Origin: Bordetella petrii
GTDB taxonomy: Bacteria > Pseudomonadota > Gammaproteobacteria > Burkholderiales > Burkholderiaceae_B
Reading direction: 5' to 3'
Assembly (NCBI RefSeq): GCF_017356245.1
Contig: NZ_JAFMZZ010000004.1
Coordinates: forward strand, 534,286-598,285
Length of the DNA: 64,000 bases
Under the pieces are notes generated by a model. It searched no databases, was not told the DNA's origin, and saw only the letters and a list, made by a program, of their open reading frames with translations. Shown in pieces: positions 8,064 to 18,679 of the stretch. Made by a program: the position numbers and the translations under genes. Every line of letters starts with the position of its first letter. The stretch's first letter is position 1.

Positions 8064-8978
8064 CTACCGGGCGCGCGGCGTGCCGGCGCGGGCGCGCTCG
8101 CGCAGTATCTCGATCAGGCGCTGCGCCAGCGGCGACTGATAACTGCCGTGGCGCGTCATGATGCCGATCTCGCGGTGCCAGGTGACGTCTTCCAGCGGCA
8201 CAGCGGCCAGGCCCTTGCCGGCGTCGGACTGCAGCGTGATCTCGCTGATCACGGTCAGCAGGTCGGTGCTGTGCAGGATGCTGACCAGGCTGGACACCGA
8301 TGAATTGGATTCGATAACGATTTCGGGCGGCGGCGCGCCGCGCTGCTCGAAGCGCGTCTGCAGCCAGCGCCGCGAGGCCGCCTGCAGGCCGGGCAGCATC
8401 CAGCCATAGCCGATCAGGTGGTCGAAGCGGATTTTCGCGTGGCCGAACACCGGATGCCCCTGGCGCGCGGCCACGAACAGGTTGTCGCGAAACAGCGGAA
8501 TGCGGTCGAACTCGGCCGGCGCGGCCGAGTCGTGCAGCGAGCTGATGGAAAAGTCCAGGGCGCCCTGGCGCAGCGCCGGAATCAGCACGTCGTTCAGCGA
8601 CACCATGACGTTGATCCTGGCCGCCGGCCGCTGCGCCAGCAGGTCGATGCAGGCCTGGTTGAATACCGGCTCGGCCAGCAGCGGCGTAACGCCGACGCGC
8701 ACCAGCCCGATGCTGCCGCGATGCAGGTCGCCGGCCTCGCGCAGCGCCTCGTCCAGCTCGCGCCGGGCCTGCAGGCTGCGCTGGTAGAACGCCTTGCCGG
8801 GCATGGTGAGCTCCATGCCCTTGGGCGTGCGCACGAACAGCTGCAGCTTCAGTTCGTCTTCCAGGCGCCGGATGCCCTTGGTCAGGGCCGGCTGGCTGAT
8901 GCCCATGCCGTCGGCGGCGCGCCCCACGTGCCCGGCGCGCGCCACGGCCAGGAAATAGTCCAGGTCTTCGAGTCTCAT
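8064..8978 (-). CDS. LysR-family transcriptional regulator
   Basis: A 304-residue protein with the LysR winged helix at residues 1-60 (MRLEDLDYFLAVARAGHVGRAADG, then ISQPALTKGIRRLEDEL), followed by the two-lobed effector domain. The start at 8978 gives the normal family length; a longer upstream frame exists but would place over 100 unrelated residues before the DNA-binding domain. It is divergent from the acyl-CoA dehydrogenase gene across 87 bases, so it most likely controls that gene and its own expression. The co-inducer is unknown. Confidence 0.92.
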   Translation of the reverse strand: MRLEDLDYFLAVARAGHVGRAADGMGISQPALTKGIRRLEDELKLQLFVRTPKGMELTMPGKAFYQRSLQARRELDEALREAGDLHRGSIGLVRVGVTPLLAEPVFNQACIDLLAQRPAARINVMVSLNDVLIPALRQGALDFSISSLHDSAAPAEFDRIPLFRDNLFVAARQGHPVFGHAKIRFDHLIGYGWMLPGLQAASRRWLQTRFEQRGAPPPEIVIESNSSVSSLVSILHSTDLLTVISEITLQSDAGKGLAAVPLEDVTWHREIGIMTRHGSYQSPLAQRLIEILRERARAGTPRAR

Positions 8979-8991
8979 CGATTCCGTCTGG

Positions 8992-9015
8992 TTATCAAGA
9001 TCGAAGAAAAGATAA
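8992..9015. promoter_or_regulatory. Candidate LysR operator between the divergent LysR and dehydrogenase genes
   Basis: An inverted repeat TTATC (8992-8996) and GATAA (9011-9015), spaced 14 bases apart, lies in the 87-base divergent intergenic region, the position expected for a LysR-type site. The arms are short, so this is weak. Confidence 0.3.
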
Positions 9016-9065
9016 TTGCGAAGAAGCGCAGGGCTGTCAAGCTGGAGACTACGCAAGGAGACATC

Positions 9066-10223
9066 ATGGCCCAACACAGCCCGGCGCTGGCGGCATTGCG
9101 CGACCGCCTGCATCATTACCTGCACGATGAACTGCTGCCCATGGAACGCGAACTGGGCCTGGGATACGAAGACGAGTTCCCGCGCGAACTGGTCAAGTCG
9201 ATCTGGCAACGCTCGCGCGAGCTGGGCCTGTACGGATTGCAGCTGCCCCGGGAAATCGGCGGGCAGGCGCTGCCGTACCGCGACCTGTGCGTGCTGAAAG
9301 ACGACGCGGCGGCCTCGGGCGCCATCCTGTTTCCGCATGTGCTGGGAGACTGGGGCGGGCCGTCGCGCATCGGCAACCTGGTCCGCTACGCCACGCCCTA
9401 CCAGCTTGAACGCTACATCATGCCGGTAATCAACGCCGAGCGCGGCGCGTGCTTCGCGATGACCGAGCCGCAGTCGGGTTCAGACGCCACCAGCCTGCGC
9501 ACGCGCGCCGTGGAAGACGGCGACGACTACGTGATCACCGGCGTCAAGCACTACATCACCGCCTCGATGTTCGCCGACTTCGCGGTCACCCTGTGCGTGA
9601 CCGACCCGGACAAGGGCGCTGATGGAATCTCGGCGATTCTGGTAGACCTGGACCGGCCCGGAGTGCGCCTGGTGCACGACTGCGTGCCCATGACGGGCCA
9701 GTACGTGGATGCCGACATCGTGCTCGACCAAGTGCGCGTGCCCAGGCAGAACCTGATCGGCAAGCCGGGCGAAGGCTTTCGCATCGCCATGAACCGGGTC
9801 AGCGTGAACCGGCTGCTGCACTGCCCCACCATGATCGGGCTGGCCCGGCAGGCGTTCCGGATGGCGGTCGATTATGCCAAGACGCGCCAGCAGTTCGGCG
9901 GCCCGATCAGCCGCTTCCAGGCCATCCAGCACATGCTGGCCGACATGGCCACGGCGCTGTATGCGTGCGAACAGATGGTGCTGGCCGCCGCCGAACGCGC
10001 CGACGCCGGCGACGACGTGCGCCAGCTGGGCGCCATGTGCAAGCTGTTCGTATCCGAGCGCTGCTTCGAGATCGCCGACAAGGCCATGCAGATCCACGGC
10101 AACGTGGGCGTCACCAAGAACCATCCGGTGGAGTTCATTTTCCGGCGGCTGCGGCTGTACCGCATCGTGACAGGCACCAGCGAAATCCAGCGCAATACCA
10201 TCGCCAAGGGCGTACTGGCGTAA
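9066..10223 (+). CDS. Acyl-CoA dehydrogenase
   Basis: A 385-residue FAD enzyme. It shows the family flavin motif CFAMTEPQSGSDATSL near residue 130, the ITGVKHYIT segment, the QQFGGPISRFQAIQHMLADM helix, and the C-terminal GTSEIQRNTIAKGVL signature. Near residue 345 the segment AMQIHGNVGVTKNHPVE lies where short-chain enzymes carry the catalytic Glu, but the base is not obvious to me. The reaction is alpha,beta-desaturation of an acyl-CoA. The start at 9066 follows AAGGAGACATC. It is divergent from the LysR gene; its natural partner is the CoA ligase at 5290-6846. Confidence 0.92.
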   Translation: MAQHSPALAALRDRLHHYLHDELLPMERELGLGYEDEFPRELVKSIWQRSRELGLYGLQLPREIGGQALPYRDLCVLKDDAAASGAILFPHVLGDWGGPSRIGNLVRYATPYQLERYIMPVINAERGACFAMTEPQSGSDATSLRTRAVEDGDDYVITGVKHYITASMFADFAVTLCVTDPDKGADGISAILVDLDRPGVRLVHDCVPMTGQYVDADIVLDQVRVPRQNLIGKPGEGFRIAMNRVSVNRLLHCPTMIGLARQAFRMAVDYAKTRQQFGGPISRFQAIQHMLADMATALYACEQMVLAAAERADAGDDVRQLGAMCKLFVSERCFEIADKAMQIHGNVGVTKNHPVEFIFRRLRLYRIVTGTSEIQRNTIAKGVLA

Positions 10224-10235
10224 ACGCGGCGCAGC

Positions 10236-10327
10236 CAGGTGTCAGGCTCCGCCAGGCGCCTGACACCGTACTTTTGACACAGTCTGGCGCACATCGGTGT
10301 CAGGCACCTGGCGGAGCCTGACACCTG
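10236..10327 (-). repeat. Double-hairpin intergenic repeat, copy 3
   Basis: Two intact hairpins (about 10237-10267 and 10296-10326) joined by a linker whose complement contains CCAGACTGTGTCAAAAGTACGG. It fills the gap between two converging genes, 12 bases after the acyl-CoA dehydrogenase stop and 11 bases before the lpdV stop. Confidence 0.92.
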
Positions 10328-10338
10328 GGCTGCTGCGC

Positions 10339-11736
10339 CTAGATATGCAGGGCGTGCCCCAGCGCGCGCAGGGCGGCTTCTTGCACTGCTTCGCCCAGCG
10401 TGGGATGGGCATGGATGGTGCCGCCCACGTCTTCCAGGCGCGCGCCCATTTCCAGCGACTGCGAAAACGCCGCCGCCAGTTCCGACACGCCGCGCCCCAC
10501 CGCCTGCCAGCCCACCACCAGGTGGTTGTCGCGGCGCGCCACCACGCGCACAAAGCCTTCGGTGGATTCCAGCGTCATGGCCCGCCCGTTGGCGGCGAAC
10601 GGGAACGCCGCCGCCACGCAATCCAGCCCCGCGGCCTGGGCCTGCTGCGGGGCCAGCCCGGCCGTGACGATTTCCGGATCGGTAAAGCACACCGCGGGAA
10701 TCGCCGCCGGCGCGAAACGGCGCCGCCGGCCGGCCACCAGCTCGGCCACCATCTCGCCCTGCGCCATGGCCCGATGCGCCAGCATGGGCTCGCCGGCAAT
10801 ATCGCCGATGGCCCACACATTGCGCATCGAAGTGCGGCACTGGTCGTCGATGCGCAAGGCGTTGCCGGCGCGGTCGAGCTGCAGGTTTTCCAGGCCCCAG
10901 CCCTGGGTGCGCGGGCGCCGGCCGATGGCCAGCAAGACCTGGTCCGCCGGCAGCGCGGTCTCGGCGCCGTGCGTATCCTGCACGCGCACGGCATCGCCGG
11001 CCGCGTTCATGCCCAGCACCTTGCGCCCCAGGCACAATTCCACGCCCATGCGCGCCAGGGCCGCCGCCACGGGCCTGGTCAGCTCGGCGTCATAGGTGGG
11101 CAGGATGCGGTCCTGCGCCTCGACCACCGTTACCTGGGCGCCCAGCTTGCGGTACACCGTGCCCAGCTCCAGGCCGATATAGCCGCCGCCCACCACCACC
11201 AGGCGGCCAGGAATCGCCGTGGGCGACAGGGCTTCGGTGGACGAGACCACCCTGCCCGCGAACGGCATCGACGGCAGCGGCATGGGTTCGGATCCGGCGG
11301 CCAGCAGCAGGTGTTCGCACTGGATGCGCTGGCTGCCCTGCCCGGTGTCGACCTCGACCGTCTTGCCGTCGAGCACGCGCGCCCAGCCGCGCACCAGCTG
11401 CACGCCGTTCTTCTTCAGCAGGGCTTCCACCCCGCCGGTCAGCCGGCCGACAATGCCGTCTTTCCAGGCGACCGTCTTGCCTATATCGATGGCGGGCGCC
11501 TGCACCGAGATGCCCAGGGCCGACTCGCCGGCGTACTCGCGCGCGCGTTCGTATTCCTGGGCGGCGTGGATCAGCGCCTTGGAAGGAATGCAGCCGATGT
11601 TCAGGCAGGTGCCGCCAGGCTGCTGGCCTTCCACCACGATGGTGGGCACGCCCAGCTGGCCGGCCCGGATGGCCGCCACATAGCCGCCCGGCCCGCCGCC
11701 GATCACCAGCAGGGTTGTGGTTCGGGTCTCGCTCAT
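10339..11736 (-). CDS. lpdV: Dihydrolipoyl dehydrogenase, E3 of the branched-chain 2-oxoacid complex
   Basis: A 465-residue flavoprotein disulfide reductase. The FAD loop is [19 protein letters not shown] at residues 9-27, the redox disulfide is CLNIGC near residues 44-49, the NAD-binding loop is [12 protein letters not shown] near residue 178, and the FAD-binding [14 protein letters not shown] is near residue 305. The C-terminal active-site His is in [15 protein letters not shown]. It reoxidises the lipoyl groups of E2 and makes NADH. It is the last gene of the bkd operon and overlaps the E2 stop by 4 bases. The assignment to the branched-chain complex rests on the operon. Confidence 0.94.
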   Translation of the reverse strand: MSETRTTTLLVIGGGPGGYVAAIRAGQLGVPTIVVEGQQPGGTCLNIGCIPSKALIHAAQEYERAREYAGESALGISVQAPAIDIGKTVAWKDGIVGRLTGGVEALLKKNGVQLVRGWARVLDGKTVEVDTGQGSQRIQCEHLLLAAGSEPMPLPSMPFAGRVVSSTEALSPTAIPGRLVVVGGGYIGLELGTVYRKLGAQVTVVEAQDRILPTYDAELTRPVAAALARMGVELCLGRKVLGMNAAGDAVRVQDTHGAETALPADQVLLAIGRRPRTQGWGLENLQLDRAGNALRIDDQCRTSMRNVWAIGDIAGEPMLAHRAMAQGEMVAELVAGRRRRFAPAAIPAVCFTDPEIVTAGLAPQQAQAAGLDCVAAAFPFAANGRAMTLESTEGFVRVVARRDNHLVVGWQAVGRGVSELAAAFSQSLEMGARLEDVGGTIHAHPTLGEAVQEAALRALGHALHI

Positions 11737-13106
11737 GGCGCCTCCACGAAAAGCAGCGCGGGCTGTTCCAGCAGCGCGCGCACCGCCTGGATGAATTGCG
11801 CCGCATCCATGCCGTCGACCACGCGATGGTCGAACGACGAGGACAGGTTCATCAGTTTGCGGGCCACCACCGCGCCCTGGTAGATGGCCGGCCGCTCGAC
11901 AATGCGGTTCACGCCCACGATGCTGACTTCGGGATGGTTGATGACGGGTGTGCTGGCGATGCCGCCCAGCGCGCCCAGGCTGGTCAGAGTGATGGTCGAG
12001 CCCGACAGCGCGTCGCGCTCGGCCTTGCCGCTGCGCACCGCCTGCGCCAGGCGCGCGATTTCCGCCGCCAGCGCCCAGATGTCGCGCGCTTCGGCATGGC
12101 GCAGCACCGGCACGATCAGGCCGTTGTCGGTCTGCGTGGCCACGCCCAGGTGCACCGCGCCGTAGCGGGTGACCACGCCGGCCTCGTCGTCGTAGCGCGC
12201 GTTGATCTGCGGAAAATCGCGCAGCGCGATCACCATGGCGCGCGCCAGCAGCGGCAGCAGCGTCAGCTTGCCGCGCGACTCGCCGAACTTGCGGTTGAGC
12301 TGCGTGCGCAGCGCTTCCAGCTCGGTGACGTCGACTTCCTCGACATAGCTGAAGTGCGGAATGCGGCGCTTGGACTCCTGCATTTTCTGCGCGATCTTGC
12401 GCCGCAGGCCCACCACCGGCACTTGCTGCTCGTCGTTGCGCTCGCGGTATCCGGCCTGCGCTTCGGGCGCGGCGGCGCCCTGCCCTTGCAGATAGGCATC
12501 CAGGTCTTCGTGCAGAATGCGGCCGGCCGGGCCGCTGCCCTGCACGAAGCGCAGTTCGATGCCCATGTCCCAGGCCCGCTTGCGCACGGCCGGCGAGGCC
12601 AACGGCCGTTCGCCGGGCTGGCGCGCGGCCGCGGCCGGCGCTGGCCGGGGGCCGGCCGCGGGGCGGGCCGGCGCGGCGGGGGCCGGCTGTGCGGCGCCGG
12701 GCGCGGCAGCCGCGCCGCTGGCCATGTCCCTGGCGATCTGGCCCGCGATGCCGCCCGCCGCGGGCGCGGCCTCGGCCTGCTCAGCGACGCTGGCGGGCGC
12801 CGGCGCGGCCGTTTCCTGGCTGGCGCGGGCGGGCGCGGCGGCGTCGGCCCTGGCATTGCCGGCGCCTTCGACTTCCAGGCGGATCAGCTCGCTGCCCACG
12901 GCCATGGTGTCGCCGACGCTGCCGCCCAGCGCCACCACCTTGCCCACCACCGGCGAAGGAATCTCGACGGTGGCCTTGTCGGTCATCACGTCGGCCAGCG
13001 GCTGGTCTTCGGCCACCGTATCGCCCACGTTCACATGCCAGGCCACCAGCTCTACTTCGGCGATGCCTTCGCCGATGTCGGGCATCTTGATGATGTGGAT
13101 TCCCAT
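11733..13106 (-). CDS. bkdB: Lipoamide acyltransferase E2 of the branched-chain 2-oxoacid dehydrogenase
   Basis: A 457-residue protein with one N-terminal lipoyl domain (residues 1-77, modified Lys in [11 protein letters not shown]), an Ala/Pro-rich flexible linker (about 85-165), a peripheral subunit-binding domain ([20 protein letters not shown], ending DLDAYL), a second short linker, and the trimer-forming acyltransferase domain with the catalytic [16 protein letters not shown] motif near the end. Only one base separates the E1-beta stop from its start. The linker is why other frames stay open here. Its role is to transfer the branched acyl group from E1 to CoA. Confidence 0.94.
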   Translation of the reverse strand: MGIHIIKMPDIGEGIAEVELVAWHVNVGDTVAEDQPLADVMTDKATVEIPSPVVGKVVALGGSVGDTMAVGSELIRLEVEGAGNARADAAAPARASQETAAPAPASVAEQAEAAPAAGGIAGQIARDMASGAAAAPGAAQPAPAAPARPAAGPRPAPAAAARQPGERPLASPAVRKRAWDMGIELRFVQGSGPAGRILHEDLDAYLQGQGAAAPEAQAGYRERNDEQQVPVVGLRRKIAQKMQESKRRIPHFSYVEEVDVTELEALRTQLNRKFGESRGKLTLLPLLARAMVIALRDFPQINARYDDEAGVVTRYGAVHLGVATQTDNGLIVPVLRHAEARDIWALAAEIARLAQAVRSGKAERDALSGSTITLTSLGALGGIASTPVINHPEVSIVGVNRIVERPAIYQGAVVARKLMNLSSSFDHRVVDGMDAAQFIQAVRALLEQPALLFVEAP

Positions 13107-13107
13107 G

Positions 13108-14151
13108 TCATGCCTCCATCACGCGTTGGAACGCCGCGCCCACGCGGACCGGCCCGGGAAAGTACGCCCATTCCTGCGCATGCGGATAGGGCGTATCCCA
13201 GCCGGTTACGCGTTCGATGGGCGCTTCCAGGTGGTGGAAGCAGTGCTCCTGCACCAGCGACACCAGCTCGGCGCCGAAGCCGCAGGTGCGGGTGGCCTCG
13301 TGCACCACCACGCAGCGGCCGGTCTTGCGCACCGAGTTGACGATGGTCTCCAGGTCCAGCGGCCACAAGCTGCGCAGGTCGATGACCTCGGCGTCCAGGC
13401 CGGTTTCCTGGGCGGCGGCCAGCGACACGTGCACCGTGGTGCCGTAGGTCAGCACCGTCAGCGCCTCGCCGGGCCGCACGATGGCCGCGGATTCGAGCGG
13501 CACGGTGTAGTAGCCGGTGGGCACCTGGCTGCCCGGATGCTTGCTCCAGGGCGTGACGGGCCGGTCGTGGTGGCCGTCGAAGGGGCCGTTGTACAGGCGC
13601 TTGGGCTCCAGGAAAATGACCGGGTCGTCGCTTTCGATGGCGGCGATCAGCAGGCCCTTGGCATCGTACGGGTTCGACGGCAGCACCGTGCGCAGGCCGC
13701 ACACTTGCGTGAACATCGCCTCGGGGCTCTGGCTGTGCGTCTGCCCGCCGTAAATACCGCCCCCGCAAGGCATGCGGATGGTCATCGGGGCGATGAACTC
13801 GCCGGCCGACCGATAGCGCAGGCGCGCGGCTTCCGACACGATCTGGTCGGACGCCGGATAGAAGTAATCGGCGAACTGGATTTCGCAGACCGGCCGCAAG
13901 CCGTATGCGCCCATGCCCACCGCCACGCCCACGATGCCGCCTTCCGAAATCGGCGCGTCGAATACGCGCGAGGTGCCGTACTTGGCCTGCAGGCCTTCGG
14001 TGCAGCGGAACACGCCCCCGAAATAGCCCACGTCCTGGCCGAACACCACCACATTGCCGTCGCGCTCCAGCATGACATCCATGGCCGAACGCAATGCCTG
14101 GATCATGGTCATCGACGTGGTCGCCGGACCCATGTTCTTTTCGTCCGCCAT
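13108..14151 (-). CDS. bkdA2: Branched-chain 2-oxoacid dehydrogenase E1 beta subunit
   Basis: A 347-residue transketolase-like subunit. It has the pyrimidine-binding segment VVVFGQDVGYFGGVFRCTEG, the catalytic-region FDAPISEGGIVGVAVGMG, IRMPCGGGIYGGQTHSQSPE, and the C-terminal transketolase domain with VIDLRSLWPLDLETI and VVVHEATRTCGFGAE. The start at 14151 (MADEKNMGPATTSMTMIQAL) gives the family length. It lies 2 bases after the E1-alpha stop and 1 base before the E2 start. With E1-alpha it forms the thiamine-diphosphate decarboxylase for oxoacids from Val, Leu and Ile. Confidence 0.94.
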   Translation of the reverse strand: MADEKNMGPATTSMTMIQALRSAMDVMLERDGNVVVFGQDVGYFGGVFRCTEGLQAKYGTSRVFDAPISEGGIVGVAVGMGAYGLRPVCEIQFADYFYPASDQIVSEAARLRYRSAGEFIAPMTIRMPCGGGIYGGQTHSQSPEAMFTQVCGLRTVLPSNPYDAKGLLIAAIESDDPVIFLEPKRLYNGPFDGHHDRPVTPWSKHPGSQVPTGYYTVPLESAAIVRPGEALTVLTYGTTVHVSLAAAQETGLDAEVIDLRSLWPLDLETIVNSVRKTGRCVVVHEATRTCGFGAELVSLVQEHCFHHLEAPIERVTGWDTPYPHAQEWAYFPGPVRVGAAFQRVMEA

Positions 14152-14153
14152 GA

Positions 14154-15467
<1,314 letters not shown>

Positions 15468-15680
15468 CTACCGGATCGCAGGCGGGGTAAATGCGTGCGT
15501 CCGGCTGAGAACAGATTAGCATAAGCGCCTGCCCTGCCCGCCCGCCAGACGGCCCGGCCCGGGGGCTGTGTTGCACATGGTGAAACAGCCGGCTGCCGGG
15601 CGCCGGCGTGTCGATTCCGGCCCCGCCCGTTCGTCGTAACAGGGCGGAATCCTCCGCCGCCAACTTCAGGAGCCCCTGCC

Positions 15681-16340
15681 ATGGCATTGCAACTGTATTT
15701 CCACCCCTTTTCGTCGTACTGCCAGAAGGCCCTGGTCGCCTTCTATGAGAACGGCATCGAATTCGAGCCACAGATACTGGCCGGCCCCGACAGTCCCGCC
15801 ATGCAGCGGCTGGCGCAGCTGTGGCCGATGAAGCGCTTTCCGATGCTGGTGGACGGCGACCAGACCATTCTGGAAGCCACCTGCATCATCGAACACCTGG
15901 GCCTGCACCATCCCGGGCCGGTGCGGCTGATTCCCGAAGACCCCCGCGCCGCGCTGGAAGTGCGCATGCTGGACCGCTTTTTCGACAACTATGTATCCAC
16001 GCCCCAGCAGAAAGTCGTGTTCGACGCGCTGCGGCCGGCCGACGTGCGTGATCCGTACGGCGTGGAGCAGGCGCGCCAGATGCTGGAAACCGCGTACGCC
16101 TGGCTGGAACAGCGGCTGCAGGGCCGCCAGTGGGCCGCGGGCGCCGATTTCAGCCTGGCCGACTGCGCCGCCGCGCCGTTCCTGTTTTACGCCGACTGGA
16201 CCCATCCCATCGGCCCCGCCCATGCCAATGTCATCGCCTATCGCGGCCGCCTGCTGCAGCGCCCGTCGTTCGCGCGCGCGGTGGACGAAGCCCGGCCCTA
16301 CCGGCAGCTCTTCCCGCTGGGCACGCCGGACCGCGACTGA
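15681..16340 (+). CDS. Glutathione S-transferase family protein
   Basis: A 219-residue protein with an N-terminal thioredoxin-fold domain (LQLYFHPFSSYCQKALVAFY; the SSYCQK region is the glutathione-activating site, WPMKRFPMLVDGD holds the cis-Pro, and ILEATCIIEHL supplies the Glu/Ser-type glutathione contact) and an all-helical C-terminal domain from about residue 95 (YAWLEQRLQGRQWAAGADFSLADCAA, with the conserved N-capping Asp). The substrate is unknown. It stands upstream of hslR with 26 bases between stop and start. Confidence 0.9.
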   Translation: MALQLYFHPFSSYCQKALVAFYENGIEFEPQILAGPDSPAMQRLAQLWPMKRFPMLVDGDQTILEATCIIEHLGLHHPGPVRLIPEDPRAALEVRMLDRFFDNYVSTPQQKVVFDALRPADVRDPYGVEQARQMLETAYAWLEQRLQGRQWAAGADFSLADCAAAPFLFYADWTHPIGPAHANVIAYRGRLLQRPSFARAVDEARPYRQLFPLGTPDRD

Positions 16341-16366
16341 CGCGCTTGCCACTAAAATGGCGCGCT

Positions 16367-16750
16367 ATGGCAGACAAGATGCGACTCGACAAATGGCTGT
16401 GGGCGGCGCGCTTCTACAAGACCCGCAGCCTGGCCGCGCAAGAGATCGGCAAGGGGCGGGTGCTGGTCAACGACCAGCCCGCCAAGCCGGCGCGCGATAT
16501 CGCGGTCGGCGACCGCGTCGCGGTGCGCAAGGAAGATCCCGCCATGCACGTCTGCGTGCGGGCCTTGAGCGCCGTGCGCGGCCCCGCGCCGGCGGCGCGC
16601 CAGCTGTATGAAGAAACCCCTGAAAGCATTGCCGCGCGCGAGCGCGCCGCCGAAATGCGCCGCCTGGCGCCCGAGCCGGCCCAGGCGATTACCGCGGGCC
16701 GCCCCACCAAGCGCGACCGCCGGCTGATCGGCCAGATCCGCGGCAAGTAG
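16367..16750 (+). CDS. hslR: S4-domain ribosome-associated heat shock protein Hsp15
   Basis: A 127-residue basic protein. The S4 RNA-binding domain covers residues 5-60 (MRLDKWLWAARFYKTRSLAAQ, then GRVLVNDQPAKPARDIAVGD), and the tail is Arg/Lys/Ala-rich (GRPTKRDRRLIGQIRGK), matching E. coli Hsp15 (133 residues). Hsp15 binds free 50S subunits carrying a nascent chain and helps recycle them after heat shock. The start at 16367 is preferred because it opens directly on the S4 domain. It converges on the MgtC-like gene with 19 bases between stops. Confidence 0.9.
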   Translation: MADKMRLDKWLWAARFYKTRSLAAQEIGKGRVLVNDQPAKPARDIAVGDRVAVRKEDPAMHVCVRALSAVRGPAPAARQLYEETPESIAARERAAEMRRLAPEPAQAITAGRPTKRDRRLIGQIRGK

Positions 16751-16769
16751 CCCCAAGCCGGGCATCGCG

Positions 16770-17261
16770 TCAGTCGTCGGGCTTGCTGTCGATGCGCTTT
16801 TCCACCCGCCGCAGCACCGCCAGCACGAACAGGGCGATCAGGGTGCTGACCACGGCGGTGGCTTCGCGCCCCATGCCTGCCGCCACGCCGATGGCCGCGG
16901 TCATCCAGATGCTGGCCGAGGTGGTCAGCCCGTGGATCACGCCTTCGCCGCTGAGCTTGATGATGGCGCCCGCGCCCAGGAAGCCGATGCCTGCGATCAC
17001 CCCCTGCAGCACCCGGCTCAGGTCGCCGACCTGCATGCCGCCCTGCAGCGGCACCAGCACGAACAGGGCCGCGCCCAGGGCCACCAGCATATGGGTGCGC
17101 AGGCCCGCGGCCTTGCCGCTGCGCTCGCGCTCGTAGCCCAGCAGCCCGCCCAGCACGAAAGCCATGCCCAGCCGCAGCACAATGCGGGTGGCTTCGCCCG
17201 CGTCCGGAATGTCGCTGAATTCGCTATGGATGGTGGCCCAGATTTCTTGCCAGATCGTCAT
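16770..17261 (-). CDS. MgtC/SapB-family inner membrane protein
   Basis: A 163-residue protein with four or five membrane segments. It has the family motifs [40 protein letters not shown] and [19 protein letters not shown]. It carries only the membrane domain and lacks the C-terminal cytoplasmic ACT-like domain of Salmonella MgtC (about 230 residues), so it belongs to the short YhiD/SapB group. MgtC proteins influence magnesium-limited growth and ATP synthase activity; the role of the short forms is unclear. The start at 17261 ([15 protein letters not shown]) is preceded by GGAGACGCC. Confidence 0.9.
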   Translation of the reverse strand: MTIWQEIWATIHSEFSDIPDAGEATRIVLRLGMAFVLGGLLGYERERSGKAAGLRTHMLVALGAALFVLVPLQGGMQVGDLSRVLQGVIAGIGFLGAGAIIKLSGEGVIHGLTTSASIWMTAAIGVAAGMGREATAVVSTLIALFVLAVLRRVEKRIDSKPDD

Positions 17262-17445
17262 GGCGGCGTCTCCTGGAGGGCGGAACGGAGGTTCCCGGCG
17301 CCGGCCGGCACAGGGCGCACGCACCCATCATATCGGCTTGGTGCAACATCCGCCTACATGCCGTGCCGCGGGTCGGCCCGTGCCCGCGAAAACCACCAGC
17401 CGGCTAAGGTACAATGCCTCCCCGCTGCTAATCTTAGCGGCACGT

Positions 17446-17522
17446 CGGGGCGTAGCGCAGCCTGGTAGCGCATCTGCTTTGGGAGCAGAGGGTCGCGAGT
17501 TCGAATCCCGCCGCCCCGACCA
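17446..17522 (+). tRNA. tRNA-Pro (anticodon TGG)
   Basis: A 77-base cloverleaf with acceptor stem CGGGGCG pairing CGCCCCG, D-loop AGCGCAGCCTGGTAGCGC, anticodon stem TCTGC/GCAGA with loop TTTGGGA (anticodon TGG), T-loop GTTCGAATC and encoded CCA at 17520-17522. A TACAAT -10-like hexamer lies at 17410-17415, about 30 bases upstream; its -35 is poor. No second copy of the tRNA 3' end was seen in the window. Confidence 0.97.
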
Positions 17523-17563
17523 CTGAATTCAACGCCGGGCATCGACTGCCGCCAGGCAGCAGC

Positions 17564-18640
17564 CTAGAACCCCAGCCCCACCGCAATCCCGCCGGCCGCC
17601 AGGCCCGCGGCGATCACCGCCAGCACCAGTATCGCCAGCTCAACAGGCCGGAACGACCTGGCCACCATGGCCAGCGACGGCAGACTGACGGGCGGAAGCG
17701 TCATCAGCAGCGCGGCCGCCGGGCCGGCGGCCATGCCCAGCGCCAGCATGGCCTGCACGATCGGCACTTCGCCGGCGGTCGGAATGACAAACAGCGTGCC
17801 GGCCAGCGCCAGCCCCACTATCCACAAAACGTGGTTGTCCACGCCCGCCCCGATCTGCGGAAACAGCCAGGCGCGGGCGGCGCCCAGCAGCAGCACCAGC
17901 ACGATGTACTCGGGCACCAGCCGCAGCGTCATGCGCGCGCACAGCGCCGCCCAGCGCTTGAACGGGTTCGGCTCGTCGCTTCCGGCGGCTTCGGCCTGCG
18001 CCTGCATGGCCTTCATCTGGGCGGAATCGAACGTGCGCTCATCGCTGCGGCTCATGCGGTTCAGCAGCCAGCCCAGGCCGAACACCAGCACGATGCCCAG
18101 CGCCAGGCGCAGGCCCGCCCAGTTCCAGCCCAGCACAAAGCCCATGAAGACCAGCGTGGCCGGGTTGAGCATGGTGTTGCCCAGCCAGAACGCCACGGCG
18201 CTGCCGGGCGCCGCCTGGCATTTGCGCAGCCCGGCGACCACCGGCGCGGCGCAGCAGGTGCACATCATGCCGGGCAGCGACATCAGGCCGCCCGCCACCA
18301 CGCTGCCCAGGCCTGTGCCCCCTAGCGCGCGGACGATCCAGCGGCGCGGCAGCAAGGCCTGCACCGCAGAGCCCAGCAGCAGCCCCAGCACCATGGCCTG
18401 CCAGATCGCCTTGCCGTAGGCCAGCGCGTAATGCAGCGCGGCGTCCAGCGAAGCAGCCGGCGGAGCGGATTCGGCGCCCATCAGGATGGAGGACCCGATG
18501 GAATGCGTGTCGGCGGCGGTGAAGGCGCGATGGTAGTACGGGGACCATTTCACGTAATACAGGCCGATGGCGGCCAGCGCCACGAAAACGGCGATGCCCA
18601 GCGCCGGGGAAAGGCGGCGCGGCTTGGATGTGCTTGTCAT
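17564..18640 (-). CDS. UPF0718/YraQ-type permease with CTCC motif, in the copper operon
   Basis: A 358-residue protein with eight to nine hydrophobic segments arranged as two related halves around a charged cytoplasmic loop (about residues 205-240, SDERTFDSAQMKAMQAQAEA). The first half carries LPGMMCTCCAAPVVAGLRKC followed by GNTMLNPATLVFMGF; the second carries FVIPTAGEVPIVQAM. This is the DUF318/UPF0718 family that includes the arsenical exporter ArsP. The Cys cluster CTCC plus a following Cys could bind a soft metal. It lies 39 bases after copB on the same strand, suggesting copper or another metal ion as cargo; this is inference. Confidence 0.8.
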   Translation of the reverse strand: MTSTSKPRRLSPALGIAVFVALAAIGLYYVKWSPYYHRAFTAADTHSIGSSILMGAESAPPAASLDAALHYALAYGKAIWQAMVLGLLLGSAVQALLPRRWIVRALGGTGLGSVVAGGLMSLPGMMCTCCAAPVVAGLRKCQAAPGSAVAFWLGNTMLNPATLVFMGFVLGWNWAGLRLALGIVLVFGLGWLLNRMSRSDERTFDSAQMKAMQAQAEAAGSDEPNPFKRWAALCARMTLRLVPEYIVLVLLLGAARAWLFPQIGAGVDNHVLWIVGLALAGTLFVIPTAGEVPIVQAMLALGMAAGPAAALLMTLPPVSLPSLAMVARSFRPVELAILVLAVIAAGLAAGGIAVGLGF

Positions 18641-18679
18641 GACTCTGCGGCAGGAACCAACGGACCGCATTATCGGCGA

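Noticed and set aside
8418..9065. N-terminal extension of the acyl-CoA dehydrogenase through the LysR gene
   Set aside because: The family fold starts at 9066 after a good ribosome-binding site; the extension is the complement of the LysR coding sequence.
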